A DNA stretch of 64,000 nt, taken from NCBI GenBank assembly GCA_019828545.1, contig JACVRA010000364.1, positions 372,001 to 436,000 on the forward strand, given 5' to 3'. The translations under genes and the position numbers were made by a program. The DNA comes from Paracamarosporium sp. OC-R06-R3 (Eukaryota; Ascomycota; Dothideomycetes; Pleosporales; Didymosphaeriaceae). How positions within the stretch are numbered: the stretch's first letter is position 1; each line of letters starts with the position of its first letter. Of this stretch, positions 23,633 to 35,152 are shown in pieces. The notes below the pieces were generated by a model. That model did not search any database. It was given only the letters and a program-made list of their open reading frames with translations, and was not told where the DNA came from.

Positions 23633-25272
23633 CTAATGCCTCGTTGAAGAATGGTCGTTGTAAACGATTGCAACTTTAGGAGCTTCCTCAGTGGCTGACT
23701 GCAAACGTTCCAGCCTTTCCGTTGTCATTTGGTAAACTTCAGGCAGTCCAGTAGCGTCCCAGGATTTGCCACCCATGATCTTGACAAGTCCGGGTGCGGC
23801 AGTGAAAATACGTGCCATGCCACTTCTTTCGTCAGCACCAATCTCATCAAACGAATGGATACTCACTGTCCATGATGACCGGCACAGATCCACTGCCCTG
23901 GTTTTCCAGGCAGTTCTCCTACGAAGGGCACCCCGTCTGCGCTCAACCCGATAATACCGCTCCAACTATAATCAAAGCCTTCACCAGGACCAATTTCTGC
24001 CTTCGTCCAACCCTCAAAATTGCTCTCAACGAACTCCCGTACACATTCAGTAACATTCTCGATCCTTGATAGCCCATCATTTACGCAATTCTCTGGATGA
24101 AGCTCCACCCATTTATCGAGTTGCTTTTGTCCTGGGTTTGAACCACCGAACATTACTACACCGTCAGAGGTACATCGAGGGTTGATGCTGAAAAGACCAC
24201 CGTCCGAGAGTAGGATACCATAAGAGTTTTTGATGGCTTTGGAACCGCTCAAAGCTCGCGGCGGTATCACCTTGTTGCACATATGTGGCTTTGGGGTAAT
24301 AACGCCTTGCAGTGAAGGCTCAAGCGCTGCGCTGTAGGCGTTAGTCGCGTGCACCACGGCGTCGCATGCGATATCGCCTCGGTCCGTATGGATGATCCAT
24401 TTTCGACCTCCTGAAGAGTCTGCTTCGATGCTTTGTGCTAATGTGTATGTTTGGAGATTGACGCCTTTCTTGAGGTTTTCCCGCATAATGTGGGCGGTGA
24501 GTTTCCATGGTTGCAGCGTCGAGGCGTTCCAGGCATAGCAAGCCCTTGCGTTCTTTACCCTGGAAATTCTTGTAGCTTCTACTGGATCCTGCGTTACCTG
24601 AATATGGTCGACTCTGCCCCCTAATTCTTTGTATCTTGTGAAGCATTCTTTCGCAACCTTCGCGACTTCGTCGTCTAGTGGGACATCGTAGGTATCACCT
24701 ACCCAAAGATCACAATCAACGTTGTTTTCTTTGACATATGCAACTAGAGCCCTCCATGTCGCGGCTTCGTTATTCATGATCTTGATAGCCTGTTCTTGCC
24801 CATATGCTTTCTCGAATTTCGCGAAATGGCGCCATTGGTCAGGCTTGCAATGTCCCGCATTCCTCCCTGTTGCGCCAGAACAGAACTCCCGAGCTTCCAA
24901 CACGATGACTGACTTTTCCGGCCATGCTTCTAGATGATGCTTCGTGATAAGCGTGCCGGAGATTCCAGATCCGATGACAACGGTATCCGCTTGCTCAGGT
25001 AACTGCTCGGTAGTACGATGGTCTAACAAAGGATCTGATCGGACCTGCTGAAGCCAATATGAAAGTGACTGTCCACTTGATTTTGGAAACCCTGTCCTGC
25101 CTTGCGATAGGGGCGGCGATGCGTATTCCTCGGCGTTGAGCACGGCTGAAGTATCTGGAAGGGTGACCCCGACTACACTACCGATTTTTGGGCTTGAATT
25201 TGCAGCTTCTTTCATGGTGTTGGTCAAATGAGTATTCGAGATAGCAAAGAAACGTTTTGATGCAGCAAGCAT
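23633..25272 (-). CDS. FAD-dependent oxidoreductase, DAO family
   Basis: Two exons, 25272-23867 and 23825-23633, joined over a 41-nt intron, give 533 codons (532 aa). The FAD-binding Rossmann motif is VVIGSGISGTLITKHHLEAWP near residue 100, followed by VIVLEAREFCSGATGRNAGHCKP, the signature of DAO-type amine oxidases such as gamma-glutamylputrescine oxidase (PuuB/OrdL). Near the C-terminus, SWSGIIGLSADGVPFVGELP and the ICAGHHGQSGM segment, the latter restored by the splice, form the second FAD contact. The likely reaction is oxidation of a secondary or primary amine or amino acid with release of peroxide; the substrate is unknown. A later ATG (MKEAAN, 19 residues in) is an alternative start. 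Confidence 0.87.
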
Positions 25273-25704
25273 TGAGAAGTTAGACCAGGCTGCCGCAGAG
25301 TTGCGATGACTGATTGCGCGATCGGCAATAATGTAAGCGCGTCTGTTAATTCCGTAGTTTTATTACCCCACGCACCCACCTGTTGCCTACTCGGAATACA
25401 GCTCACCAGACAACTCCTTTCAAGGGACGGCCAAGAACGCTTGTTGCTCTACTCCGATTATTCCGCGATCAAATTGGAAAGAAGCAATCCAATCTGACGC
25501 GCCAGCAGGAAACTACCGGTTCTATTCATCACAGTTGCAGAGGCACACACGATTCCTAGAATTCGCAACTGTAGATGAATACTATTAGTAAGCTTCACCG
25601 GTTGCACTCCGTAAACGTCGCCAGGCTATCGAACTAATTTACCTCAAAGGAACGATCTCGAACCCAGTTTGGCTAACATAGAAGTGATGTTACCAGTTCA
25701 ATCA
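25273..25704. other. intergenic
   Basis: Short region between two minus-strand flavoprotein genes: promoter of the DAO-type oxidase and 3' flank of the monooxygenase. Nothing else seen. Confidence 0.5.
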
Positions 25705-27243
25705 TTAGTATTTCGCTGCCCACCCACTCCTCCCGAATATCAACCCGTCCTCCAGCTTCGCCCTGTTTGCATTCCAACTGTCCCAGAAATAATTATCCCT
25801 CGGCTTCCATGGTCCTGTTCTCCCGGCGTGCGGCACCTTGCCATTCGCCGCTTGAACATACGTCGATTTCAGATTGAGCACCTGTATCGGATCCTTCTTC
25901 TCCTCTTCACTAATCTGTGGAGTGACGTTCGTGAAGTTCTTCTCCTCCATATAATGATACAAGCGCGTTATGAGACGAGAGGAAGAATCTGCACCGAGCG
26001 TCCAAGATGCATTGACGTATCCGATGATGATAGCGAGATTCGGCACGCCACTGAGCATTGTGGTCCGCCAGGTGTAGCAGTCGGGGATATGAACGGGATT
26101 GCCATCAATGGTGAGAGGTATGCCGCCGCACACTTGCAGGTTTAGACCTGTTGCTGTGACAATAATGTCTGCTTCTAGCTTTTCGCCGCTGTTCAGCACG
26201 ATACCATCTTCCGTGACGGTCTTGACTGTGTCGGTGACTATGCGAGCTCTGCCTGTGTGAAAAGCATTGAAGAAATCATTGTCGGGTACGTAACAGAGTC
26301 GCTGGTCCCAGGGATTATACTTGGGCTGAAGGCTCGGATCCATAGGAAAGTCCTTGGGCAGCACCTTCTTTGCCTCACTGCGTAGGAGTTTGCGCATGAA
26401 GTTTGGGAACATCCGGCACATACGATAGGTAAGATATGTTACGGCGATGAATTGATATCGGAGTAGTTTGAGAACTATCCAGCGCGGAAGCAGCCGTTGA
26501 TAGTACGGAATAGGATCTCCAGGCTTTCGCTGTGGCACATTCAAGATGTATCCGGGCGAACGTTGAAGCTGGACGATGCTACCCACGCCGTTTTCTACGG
26601 CAGCCGGCAGTATCGACACCGCTGTGGCACCCGAACCGATGACGACCATCTTCTTACCCTTATAATTGAGGTCCTCGGGCCAGAATTGAGGGTGAACCCT
26701 GGTTCCTTGGAAACGCTCGAGTCCCGGTATACAGGCCTGGAGTGGCTTCTCATAGTCATAGTACCCTGTTCCCATGATGACGAACTTCGCCCGATATACC
26801 TTTTGTGTACCCTCACTGTCAATTTCCAGCCTCCATCGCTGATCTTTAGATTGCCAGTCCGCGCTCGCGACTTTGTGTTTGAACAAGATCTTCTTATCAA
26901 TGTTGAATTTTCGGGTCGTCGCCTGCATGTACTCGATAATGCTCTCACCCGTCGCGATTGGATTTGGCTTGTCCCACGGATTGAAGGGAAATCCATAGGT
27001 GTAAAGATCCGAGTCTGAGCGAATGCCAGGGTACTTGAACAAACTCCATGTTCCACCGAGCTCGTGGCGACCTTCAAGGATAGTGTAGCGCACATGGGGT
27101 AGAGACGTCTGTACCCGATATGCTGCGTTGATTCCAGAGACGCCAGCCCCGACTATGACGATGTCGTAGTCATCGGATGTGGGATACACATGCCCATTCG
27201 TATCTCCGTTGCCGAGTTGATGAGTGGGGAGGTCTGCGTTCAT
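25705..27243 (-). CDS. flavin-containing (Baeyer-Villiger type) monooxygenase
   Basis: A single exon of 513 codons (512 aa). It has an N-terminal FAD motif (IVIVGAGVSGINAAYR), then GGTW and KYPGIRSDSDLYTYGF, the fingerprint FQGTRVHPQFWP (FxGxxxHxxxWP, the Baeyer-Villiger monooxygenase signature) and a second Rossmann motif VIGSGATAVSILP for NADPH. The closing segment is TATGLNLQ. It should insert an oxygen atom from O2 into a ketone or aldehyde, or hydroxylate a heteroatom, using NADPH; the substrate is unknown. The frame stays open 94 codons further upstream, but the ATG at 27243 is chosen because the Rossmann fold follows it at the usual distance; the upstream part includes a hydrophobic run that could be a membrane segment if translated. 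Confidence 0.9.
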   Translation of the reverse strand: MNADLPTHQLGNGDTNGHVYPTSDDYDIVIVGAGVSGINAAYRVQTSLPHVRYTILEGRHELGGTWSLFKYPGIRSDSDLYTYGFPFNPWDKPNPIATGESIIEYMQATTRKFNIDKKILFKHKVASADWQSKDQRWRLEIDSEGTQKVYRAKFVIMGTGYYDYEKPLQACIPGLERFQGTRVHPQFWPEDLNYKGKKMVVIGSGATAVSILPAAVENGVGSIVQLQRSPGYILNVPQRKPGDPIPYYQRLLPRWIVLKLLRYQFIAVTYLTYRMCRMFPNFMRKLLRSEAKKVLPKDFPMDPSLQPKYNPWDQRLCYVPDNDFFNAFHTGRARIVTDTVKTVTEDGIVLNSGEKLEADIIVTATGLNLQVCGGIPLTIDGNPVHIPDCYTWRTTMLSGVPNLAIIIGYVNASWTLGADSSSRLITRLYHYMEEKNFTNVTPQISEEEKKDPIQVLNLKSTYVQAANGKVPHAGRTGPWKPRDNYFWDSWNANRAKLEDGLIFGRSGWAAKY

Positions 27244-28313
27244 GTTGTGTGGATTGGTGGAGTGATAGAGTGTGAGGTTAGTGTACAAGAGGAACAAAGC
27301 TACTAGCAGGCGCGCTGCACAGATTAACAAGCAAACGGAAGTGGAAGCGGCGTTCGGCTTTTCCCTTGGTAGAAGGCGCCGGATGAAGGAAAATGCTGTG
27401 GAGAGCCGAGCTCGTATGGCTACACAATGCGTAACGGACACGCGCCCGCGGTCATGCTCCTCACCACCAAGAGAACCACGATGAACCGAGGTGCTTTCCC
27501 GTGGAGCATAAGTTTCCCCGCCCAATGATACCAGTACATTGAAGGCATAGGGTGGTCAGGGTTGATGATCGAATGCGGCAACGACTAATGTAATTGGTCA
27601 CCCTAAAGTTTGTGTCCGCAAATGAGGTCACTCGCGCATTACTCTACTGAGGTACCTCGGCAACACCATTGTGGCATATTTCATGTTCCACACGTGTTCG
27701 AGGTGTCTTGATCCCAAGAATTGCTGATGGAGACCACAGTGCCAGCGATGAAAAATATTACTGGAATTGAATTCCTCTAAATAACGTGCCTGTCCATACA
27801 ACTTACCAAGCTCTCCTACATCATCACATTCGCTGACCCTAGGTCCAGAAGATAAGAGCTGAGGCTTTATTTGGCAAATATCGCTACATGATGACTTGTG
27901 TCTTCGAAAGGTAGCGCTTGGTGTGGGTCGTGGTAGGAGCTTGAGTTGCGTAGCTTGAATAGCACGTGGACCCTTGCACATGCCTTATATGACACAAGCC
28001 AGGACATTTCCACACGTTTATACAACAACAAATTTCGAATCGATTATTGTCAGTTGTTCTGTTCTACATCCAATGCTTATGGATGATATATTACCTTTTA
28101 GAGGTAGTGCTTACATCTATAGGTATACTAGTACTGCCAGTCACTTCCTAAGCGCTTACACAACGCGCACGTTAGTATTCTACCACCAGGGTTTGTGCAA
28201 GTTTAGCTCTCGTGAAAAATCCAAAGGAAGTAATAGCCGATATTCTAGTGCTGTCGATTCCGTATGGTACATTCTATGCCTCTATACTTCTCAATACATT
28301 CGTCGTCATCTCT
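27244..28313. other. intergenic, 1.1 kb
   Basis: Upstream region of the monooxygenase gene, then an AT-rich stretch that is the 3' flank of the sugar dehydrogenase gene. Open frames here (for example 27628-27981 minus, 27974-28366 plus) show no domain and are not called. Confidence 0.45.
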
Positions 28314-30438
28314 CTACGTTCTACCTAACAACAACAATTCGCCCTCTGTTCCGCTGTCGCTCGTGATATACATGCGCTCGAATTTGTCCTTCGCAATCGA
28401 CACAGGCCTGAAGCACTGCGTCGTCGAGCAATGCTCCACCTCCGGACTCCACAGGATGTCTGTATAGCCCGTAACGTTGCTTTGCGCAATGTCACTCTTT
28501 GGCGCGAACCCATTTGCGCCTTTTGCGAACGGCACTTCAACTACTTTGAACCCAGTCGACGGATTGCGGTTCCACGACCCGTGGAATGTGACATACAAGC
28601 TCGTAAAGTTCTTATCGAAAACAGCGTCTAAGGGAGCAGAGTGCGCCTGCAGGGCGAGTTTTGCAGGTACACTTTTCGTAGTACATGTTGTATCTGTGAA
28701 GGACGCATTGGGCGTGAGCACGAACTGGTCACCGATAGCGAATTTGTGGTCGGTGATCAAGTCGGGCGCCCAGACAGTGTAGCAGGTTGGATAGCCGTAC
28801 CACTGTGTGTTCTCTTTAGACGGGTCACCAATGAAGTTGATCTCATCGGCGGGGTTGTCGGCGTGAATATCAACATCGGTTCCATCAACTGTTCTGTGGA
28901 TTTCGTCGGATGCGTTCTCGATTTCCCAAAGCCTGAGAGCGGATTAGTTTCTGTCTTCATCAATGGATGGTAGGGCGGAGTCTTACCCTCCATCAGCATC
29001 GAATGCCAATCCAACGGCATTCCGTAATCCGTATCCTAATTGATATCCGCCAGTAGGATAGTTGTAGCCACCACTAGGGGCCTTTGTCACGTCGAAAGCC
29101 TTGATACAAGATCGACCAACTTTGATGTTGCCTGCGTCGTAGTCGAAATTGTCATTTGATCCGTGCGAAACGATAAGCAGATTCGGATGCTTCGGTGGGA
29201 ACGTTAGCGTTCTCGTCACATGGCCCTTGTTGTCCATTCCGGATATCACGATGCGTGAAGCATTTCCCACACTGCTTGTCGTAGCATCATAATCCCAAGC
29301 ATAAACTTGAGTTGCTGAACTTGCATAAAGCGTCTTGCCATCCTGGCTAAGAACAATGCCATGATTGAGGTTTCGCTGAGCAATAACAGTCTTCTCGGAG
29401 GTAAAGCAGCCATCATTACCGATAGTATGTGCGGTAATGCCCAGTCCATTCTGGATGATAAGCAGGCGGCCGGCTGCGTCGAACACTAGCCCCCTAGGCT
29501 GTACCAAATTTCCGGCAACCTTGACGGCTTTCCATCCATTAGCAGTCAGTACTGGAGAGTGGAAGGTCGAAACTCCAGCACATGAGCTTGGGACACCTGT
29601 CTGGATTGGCCCTGGCGTTGACGAGGGACTTACGCTCGTGCTAAGTGTGCTCGGGCGCGAGCTTGTAGAAGAGCTGGGAGTTGGGCTACCTGTAGTCGCT
29701 GGCGGCGCGTCCGGGACTAGATTCGCTGCGACAAGCTTGTCGAAGTCAACATTCTTGCCCTGGGTCAAATCTAATGTCCAGTGGCCGAAGCTAGAATGAA
29801 CGTTGAATACTGATGTATTCTTCGCCGGCTGGATAGGTGCCTTGTTTGTCAAGCCGTGCGCAAAAGGCGATGCTGCATTCATGGAGTCCAATGAAATTAT
29901 CTTTCCCTCTGTATCCTCCCATTGAGAACAGCCTCGACACCGCACGTTCAACGTCCAATGTGTATCATTATAACCTGTGCCCTTGAGATACGTGTACTCG
30001 GCACTAGTATATGCTTGTGGCATACTCAAACCGCTAGAGAATGTAAGCTCAATAAATCATGGCCTAAGGTAGTACTCACAATGCCATCCTTGAGGAGTAA
30101 ATGACGGTATTTGCGGCCTTGTTAACCCATCCAATGGTGAGAGGAACGTATGGCATTGTTCCGCCCCACGAGAAACCAACCCATCCGTTTGCTATCGGCG
30201 AAATGATCTGCAGCACGGTATCAAAGCCTGGCGAAGTCGTATTAGGCAGAGCAACGCCGATTGTGACTCCATTGCCACCTGTCCATCCTGAGTAGCATAT
30301 GGAGCTGGCTGCATCACAGTACCGCTTCGATTGACCGAAAGCTAGATAGGCTTAATAACTGTACCGACACTAATGCTCAACAAACGTACCTGAGCCCGCA
30401 AGCACGAGGGAGCTTGCTAAAAATGTGTAAACTTTCAT
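28314..30438 (-). CDS. secreted PQQ-dependent sugar dehydrogenase with heme b domain (AA8-AA12)
   Basis: Exons 30438-30390, 30341-30080, 30033-28987 and 28932-28314 give 659 codons (658 aa). A signal peptide (MKVYTFLASSLVLAGSG) precedes a cytochrome domain of about 200 residues of the cellobiose-dehydrogenase type: RYCDAASSICYSGW, then WGGTMPYVPLTIGW, whose Met is the likely axial ligand, and SSFGHWTLDL, whose His is the likely second. A Ser/Thr/Pro linker follows. The beta-propeller then runs from about residue 270 to the end (QPRGLVFDAAGRLLI, LNHGIVLSQDGKTLYAS, YGLRNAVGLAFDADG), as in PQQ-dependent pyranose dehydrogenases. Family knowledge: the Coprinopsis enzyme oxidises sugars with PQQ and passes electrons via heme to LPMOs. 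No CBM1 module is seen here. Confidence 0.87.
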
Positions 30439-31710
30439 GTTGAACCAGAATGTGCGCTTTCAGTGAAAAGAACATCATGACGAAAGGTACTTGTACTTTA
30501 TCGCTTTTTTCATGCGCCGAGTAAAAGCTACCGGAGATGTGTTCCTGGAGATTTAATTTAAGACCACAAGCGACAATACATACAACGGTCGAGAGGGACA
30601 AGGGAGTATAGAAACCAGTGGCCAATCCCGGCTACGCGATTGCACACCTTTGTTCTGACTGAAGTTAAGATGCGCCTCGTAGGATAGGGGTGTGACGCGA
30701 TGGTTCCGTGGTGGGATTGGGCAAAATGCGTGGGACGGCTTTTGGAAAAGTTGCGGAGTGTGGGGCGCTACTCGCCGGTTCTCAATGAGCCCACCAGATC
30801 TTGTGGATTCCATATGAGGCTATCGTTAATGTTTAGTGTTCTCTGGATGAAGGCAACGAGGAAGTTGGATGATGATCGCAGATACGGTCACCAGGACGCC
30901 TTTGGCTGTAAACAATGGACAGCTCGTGACCTTTGGACTCTCGATTATAGGCAAAACCCTCTTGGTGTTCGCTAGGTACCCTAGGGATGCCAACTTGAGC
31001 AGAGGTTTTTGAGCGGTTCATGGAACGTGAGGTGATTTTTCTCAAATGAAGAGCTCAGGCGATGGCTCGATACAAGCCTGACCGATGCAATCATGATGGC
31101 GTGTTTTTGATCCTTGGACGCGGCCACGTTATCTCAAGCCTTTCAGATTGATGGGGCTGAAAATATTTAGATTGACGACTTTAACCTTGAAACGTCAGCA
31201 GAGGCTTTATTGACGATCAAAGTTCCCGGTGTTCCGGAGCAATAACGCCGGCGCTCCGAGCTTTGACTTTTGCATCTCTGTCGGACCGGGCGCCGAGGAT
31301 TGAAGATAAGAGGTGCTGCGAGAAAGTTGGAACGTATCATGCACGCGTCTGCCGCTCGTAAATACCGTATATATGGTCGACCAATTGCGCGATTTACTAG
31401 CTGTAGTCGGTGGTGCCACCTAGCTACATGTGTATGACGCGGTAGTGGGTTTGTATAGAGGTGGTGGAAATGTGATGTTCAAGCGGGAGGGGGAGTGATT
31501 GAGACGAGGTGCGTGCGCACGCGCCATCGCCCATCTGTGGCTATGAAAGAGATGCCACCTCAAACGGGACTGGAAGAGGGAGACAGTCTTCCCACTTATA
31601 TGCGATTGGAATGAAAAATTATTTCTCACATGCTCGGGCGCACCTCAACATTATGATCTGTTGAACAGAGCTGACACAGCCGCTACTTCTCGACCGAAAC
31701 CCTGACGTCT
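30439..31710. other. intergenic, 1.3 kb
   Basis: Promoter of the AA8-AA12 gene, then unassigned sequence up to the 3' end of the enoyl-CoA hydratase gene. Short open frames only; no repeats or RNA genes recognised. Confidence 0.45.
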
Positions 31711-32504
31711 CTATATCTTAGCCTTAGGAGGCGTATTTGTAACTTTCCCGTGCACGTAGCTGATCTTCCTGAACGCTTCTGACGCCTCGCCCCAAAGCTC
31801 ATTTCTCAACAAGCTATAAACACCCATTTTCGCTCTGCCTTGTACGTTCCTGGCTATCTCCATCGCCCTGTCAAGCATCTCGCTTGGCTCTGCAATCTCA
31901 TCAACAATTCCGTCTTGTAACGCCTCTTTTCCGGTCCATTTATGAGCCTCAAGTAGCATCTTCCGAGCAATCTGCGGTCGCAGCTTCAGCCGGGGAAGGA
32001 AACCTATGCCGGGGAAGTGAAGACCAAGATTAACGGGCGGCATGGAGAAGTAGCCGCGCTTAGAGTTCATGATTCGATAGTCATGAGATAGAGCGAAGGG
32101 ACATGCGCCGCCGAACGTGTGGCCGGTTATGAGGGCTATTGTTGGGAATGGATAATCGAGGAGGGTTGCAAGTAGCTATGTGTGTTAGTGAATGAGCATC
32201 TAACCAAGTTCACTGAAAGTTGACGACAGAATCATACTGGGAAGAAGCCATCAGCATTGGCATGCGGATTCGATTCGACCTCATCAAGGTCTAGTCCAGT
32301 GCACCAGAACTTTTCATCATTTCCTCTGATGATAACGCATCCCTCCGAGTCTGGTCCAAGCTCACATTCAATATCTCGTAGAGATTTTATGATCTCCTGC
32401 GCGTACCTGACATTGATTCGATTCTCAGGTGGCCTCTGCATTGTGAGCACATAAACCTTGTCATGACGATCTACGCCAAGGTTCCAATATGGTCCCAAGC
32501 CCAT
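31711..32504 (-). CDS. enoyl-CoA hydratase/isomerase family protein
   Basis: Two exons, 32504-32238 and 32175-31711, with a 62-nt intron, give 244 codons (243 aa). The crotonase fold is recognised from VYVLTMQRPPENRIN, the oxyanion-hole segment KFWCTGLDLDEVE, and ITGHTFGGACPFALSHDYRIM after the splice, then a helix-rich C-terminus. It resembles the peroxisomal delta3,delta2-enoyl-CoA isomerase group, which shifts the double bond of unsaturated fatty acyl-CoA during beta-oxidation. The C-terminus (PPKAKI) is not a standard PTS1. The start is ATG 32504; the frame is open a further 20 codons upstream without another ATG, so a short upstream exon is possible. Confidence 0.82.
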
Positions 32505-33406
32505 AACTGCTATCTTCGCATTCAGCGCGGCCTTTATCTCAGCAGTTGTAGAAGTGGTATCCAAAATCCAAGATGTTTTTCAAACCTTGGCTTCGGCATG
32601 TCCAAGAGTGCACCCGAGAGCGAAGGTGGGGGATCTCAAGCGGGTTAGCGCGATCCGGGAATATGTCCACGAGTTCCTGCAACTCGTTCACGCTTACCCC
32701 GCTCTTCGACTCTCTCCAACTGAGTCGCATTCGATCTTTCGGCAAGAAGATCCGACATGGTAATGTTGGGAAAGCTCGGTGTTCACAACGTCATAGATAT
32801 CGTATGTGTGAATCTGAACTATGAACGCAAGGCTTCACTTTCTGTGGAGAGAAGTTTTACTGGGACGATCGATGCTGAGATAACTTTACTACACTCACAT
32901 GATCGCTCTCTTTGGTCAAGGGAGAGCTCTGTTAGACTTTGTTCTAGTCTTGAATTGCAACGTGTAACAGAGCTTATCATGTTTATGGTAGTTTCGTATA
33001 TAGCTAGATACCCAGCCTACTGGAGATCAGAGAATGAAAACTTCGGAGTTGGTTGAATGGTCTGGTATCTCATGTTCCGTCACATGCTAATGAAACCGAC
33101 AGCAGAGAGACGAAATTTATCACTTTTGGGAGCGACCTGCCATATATCGGCGAACTTTCTCTTGCTTGTACTGTCGTCCCGTAATTTATGAAGTTCTTGA
33201 TCACTCTTGTTATGATCGTGTGATTCTTTGGAACTGTCACGCATACCCTCAGATTTCTCTGCGATGTTTTCAATCGCATCTTCGCCAAACCCATTACTGT
33301 CGTTGGGATCGGTAGACGTTTCGTAACTTTCCTTGGGTCTATAGCGCTCTTTGGCGTCTGCATTGCCAGGAAGTGCGTCGCTTCTCTCATTGATGACATT
33401 CTTGAA
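32505..33406. other. intergenic
   Basis: Upstream of the hydratase gene and downstream of the hypothetical minus-strand gene. Small open frames such as 33070-33537 (minus) have no recognisable content. Confidence 0.4.
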
Positions 33407-34387
33407 TCATGGTAAGTCCATACCGGAAGTAACGCTAGCATTGTTTGTTGAGATCTGTTGATCGCCATTGGCAGTGTTTGCATTAGTTGGTTCTGAGCTG
33501 AGCTGACTGATTGAATCATTTTCATCGAACCCTCCATTTATTGCTCGATTAGTGATCCTTCTCAGTAAGGAACCGAGTGTTGCAGGATCAGGACTTCCGA
33601 GACCGCTAATCGCAGAAGGTCGAAAGACATACTGTTCTCCTTCAACCGAAAAGGGTAAGATGACTGGCATAATCTGCCCCTCACATGAAGTATATGCGAG
33701 TTGGTGGTAGGCCAAAGCGCTGATCGCAGCTTTCAGTTCTGATTCAGAACTGGCCTTGTGTATTTCTTGAAATTGCATGAACAGGGCATACCTTATCCTT
33801 TCCCGTATACGTTTGTACTATTCATCTTCATGCGAAATCTGCACGAGTATTTCTTGAGATCCAGAGCGGGAAGACTTTGTTTGAGCCCAGTGAGATGCCC
33901 CCACCGAATCGGTTTTGGCGCAATAGAGAGCTGATCATCGAGAATGGCATCTACCATGGAATCTGCCACACGTTGCAACAAGTTAAACTGAGCTGGATGA
34001 GACTGCTTGACGGTTGGCTCTCTGTTGCTAGGTCCAAGATCGGCCGGTGGACTAAGCGGCTTTCAGGCGATCCGCAGAGCGCGTTGCCATCTCCAACACA
34101 ATAATTTGAATCTTGTGTGCTGCGTCCAAAGGTCAGTACGCGAATCGTGGACGGGACTTTCCGCGGAAAGAGGCGATTAGTTTCTTCATGGCTGGGCCTA
34201 AGTATTGAGGAGAGTTTTGGGGGTTGCTGCCTATGTGCATACCGTGAAAAGAGGGGTCAGATACTCCGATATGCCTTGCATTATCGGCAATCGTAAATGG
34301 AAGTGGCATGCCCATCGCGGACTTCAATGGCGCTTGTGCTTGCCCATCCTCTCCGGTCATCGGATCATAAACGTATTGTTCACACAT
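33407..34387 (-). CDS. hypothetical protein, three exons
   Basis: Not recognised. Three minus-strand open blocks join in phase as 34387-34140, 34051-33819 and 33765-33407, giving 280 codons (279 aa) with introns of 88 and 53 nt. The first exon reads smoothly (EQYVYDPMTGEDGQ, NARHIGVSDPSFHGMH), the second is Arg/Lys/Pro rich with a helix (LLQRVADSMVDAILDDQLS), and the third has an amphipathic helix (SESELKAAISALAYHQLAY) and a short Asn/Ser/Thr-rich tail. No signal peptide or membrane helix is seen. The splice sites, especially the second donor (GTACAA), are weak, so the model is tentative; it could also be a decayed gene. Confidence 0.4.
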
Positions 34388-35152
34388 CTCGAACAATCAT
34401 TACGTGAACGATCAACCATGAAGAATAAGGTGTGCTTTGGTAGGTAAAATTGAGAATCTCTGAGAGCCACCACCTCGCGCCAAATTCTCCTAAATAATGC
34501 TCATTGAGGCGGCTTAGTGTCCGGCTTCATCTTCGGTGAAAACTTAGAAGCTATCCTTCCACCACATCTAATACACCAAGCAACACAAATTGACTACACG
34601 AACAAGAGGAAGCTGAGCGTAAGATGAACTCCCGGCCTTGAAGAATTAGTTCCGTACGAGGATGTTGAGAATCAAATTTGATGCAGTCTGGTCATGCTTA
34701 CTGAAGATTGGATGTTGTGATATTCGTCATCTATGAATGCGTTTGCAGTCGCAGTCGTCATCGCCGTATACGCGCAATGCCGGACCAAAGCGAACGGTGC
34801 GCAACGACTACCTCAACACACGCTCTTACCGTGTGCGATTGCAAATCTTGCGGTCTTCCTATATTTGCAGGAGCGCACGCTTCAGTGGAAGATTATTACT
34901 CAGCTCTATCTCTTACACGTTATCAATTTGATCGGCGAGGTTCGAAGTGAGTGAAATTTGTGGGGCGTGGTAAGGGAGGCTCAAGTGAAAGAGTCTGCGC
35001 TCCTTGAACGTGGACGGAGTGAAGGCGGCTTCCAACCAACCATATTCCTTTGCATAAAGCTCCTTGCACTCACTCATTCCCTTCCTTCGACCTCTTTATA
35101 CACTGTGGTTCGTACTTAGCGCCAGCGAGCCACGATACACGGCAGACGCAGT
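34388..35152. other. intergenic
   Basis: Upstream regions of the hypothetical minus-strand gene and of the plus-strand F-box-like gene. No feature recognised apart from AT-rich stretches. Confidence 0.45.

Noticed and set aside
33070..33537. 155-codon minus frame next to the hypothetical gene
   Set aside because: Overlaps its last exon in another frame and has no support.
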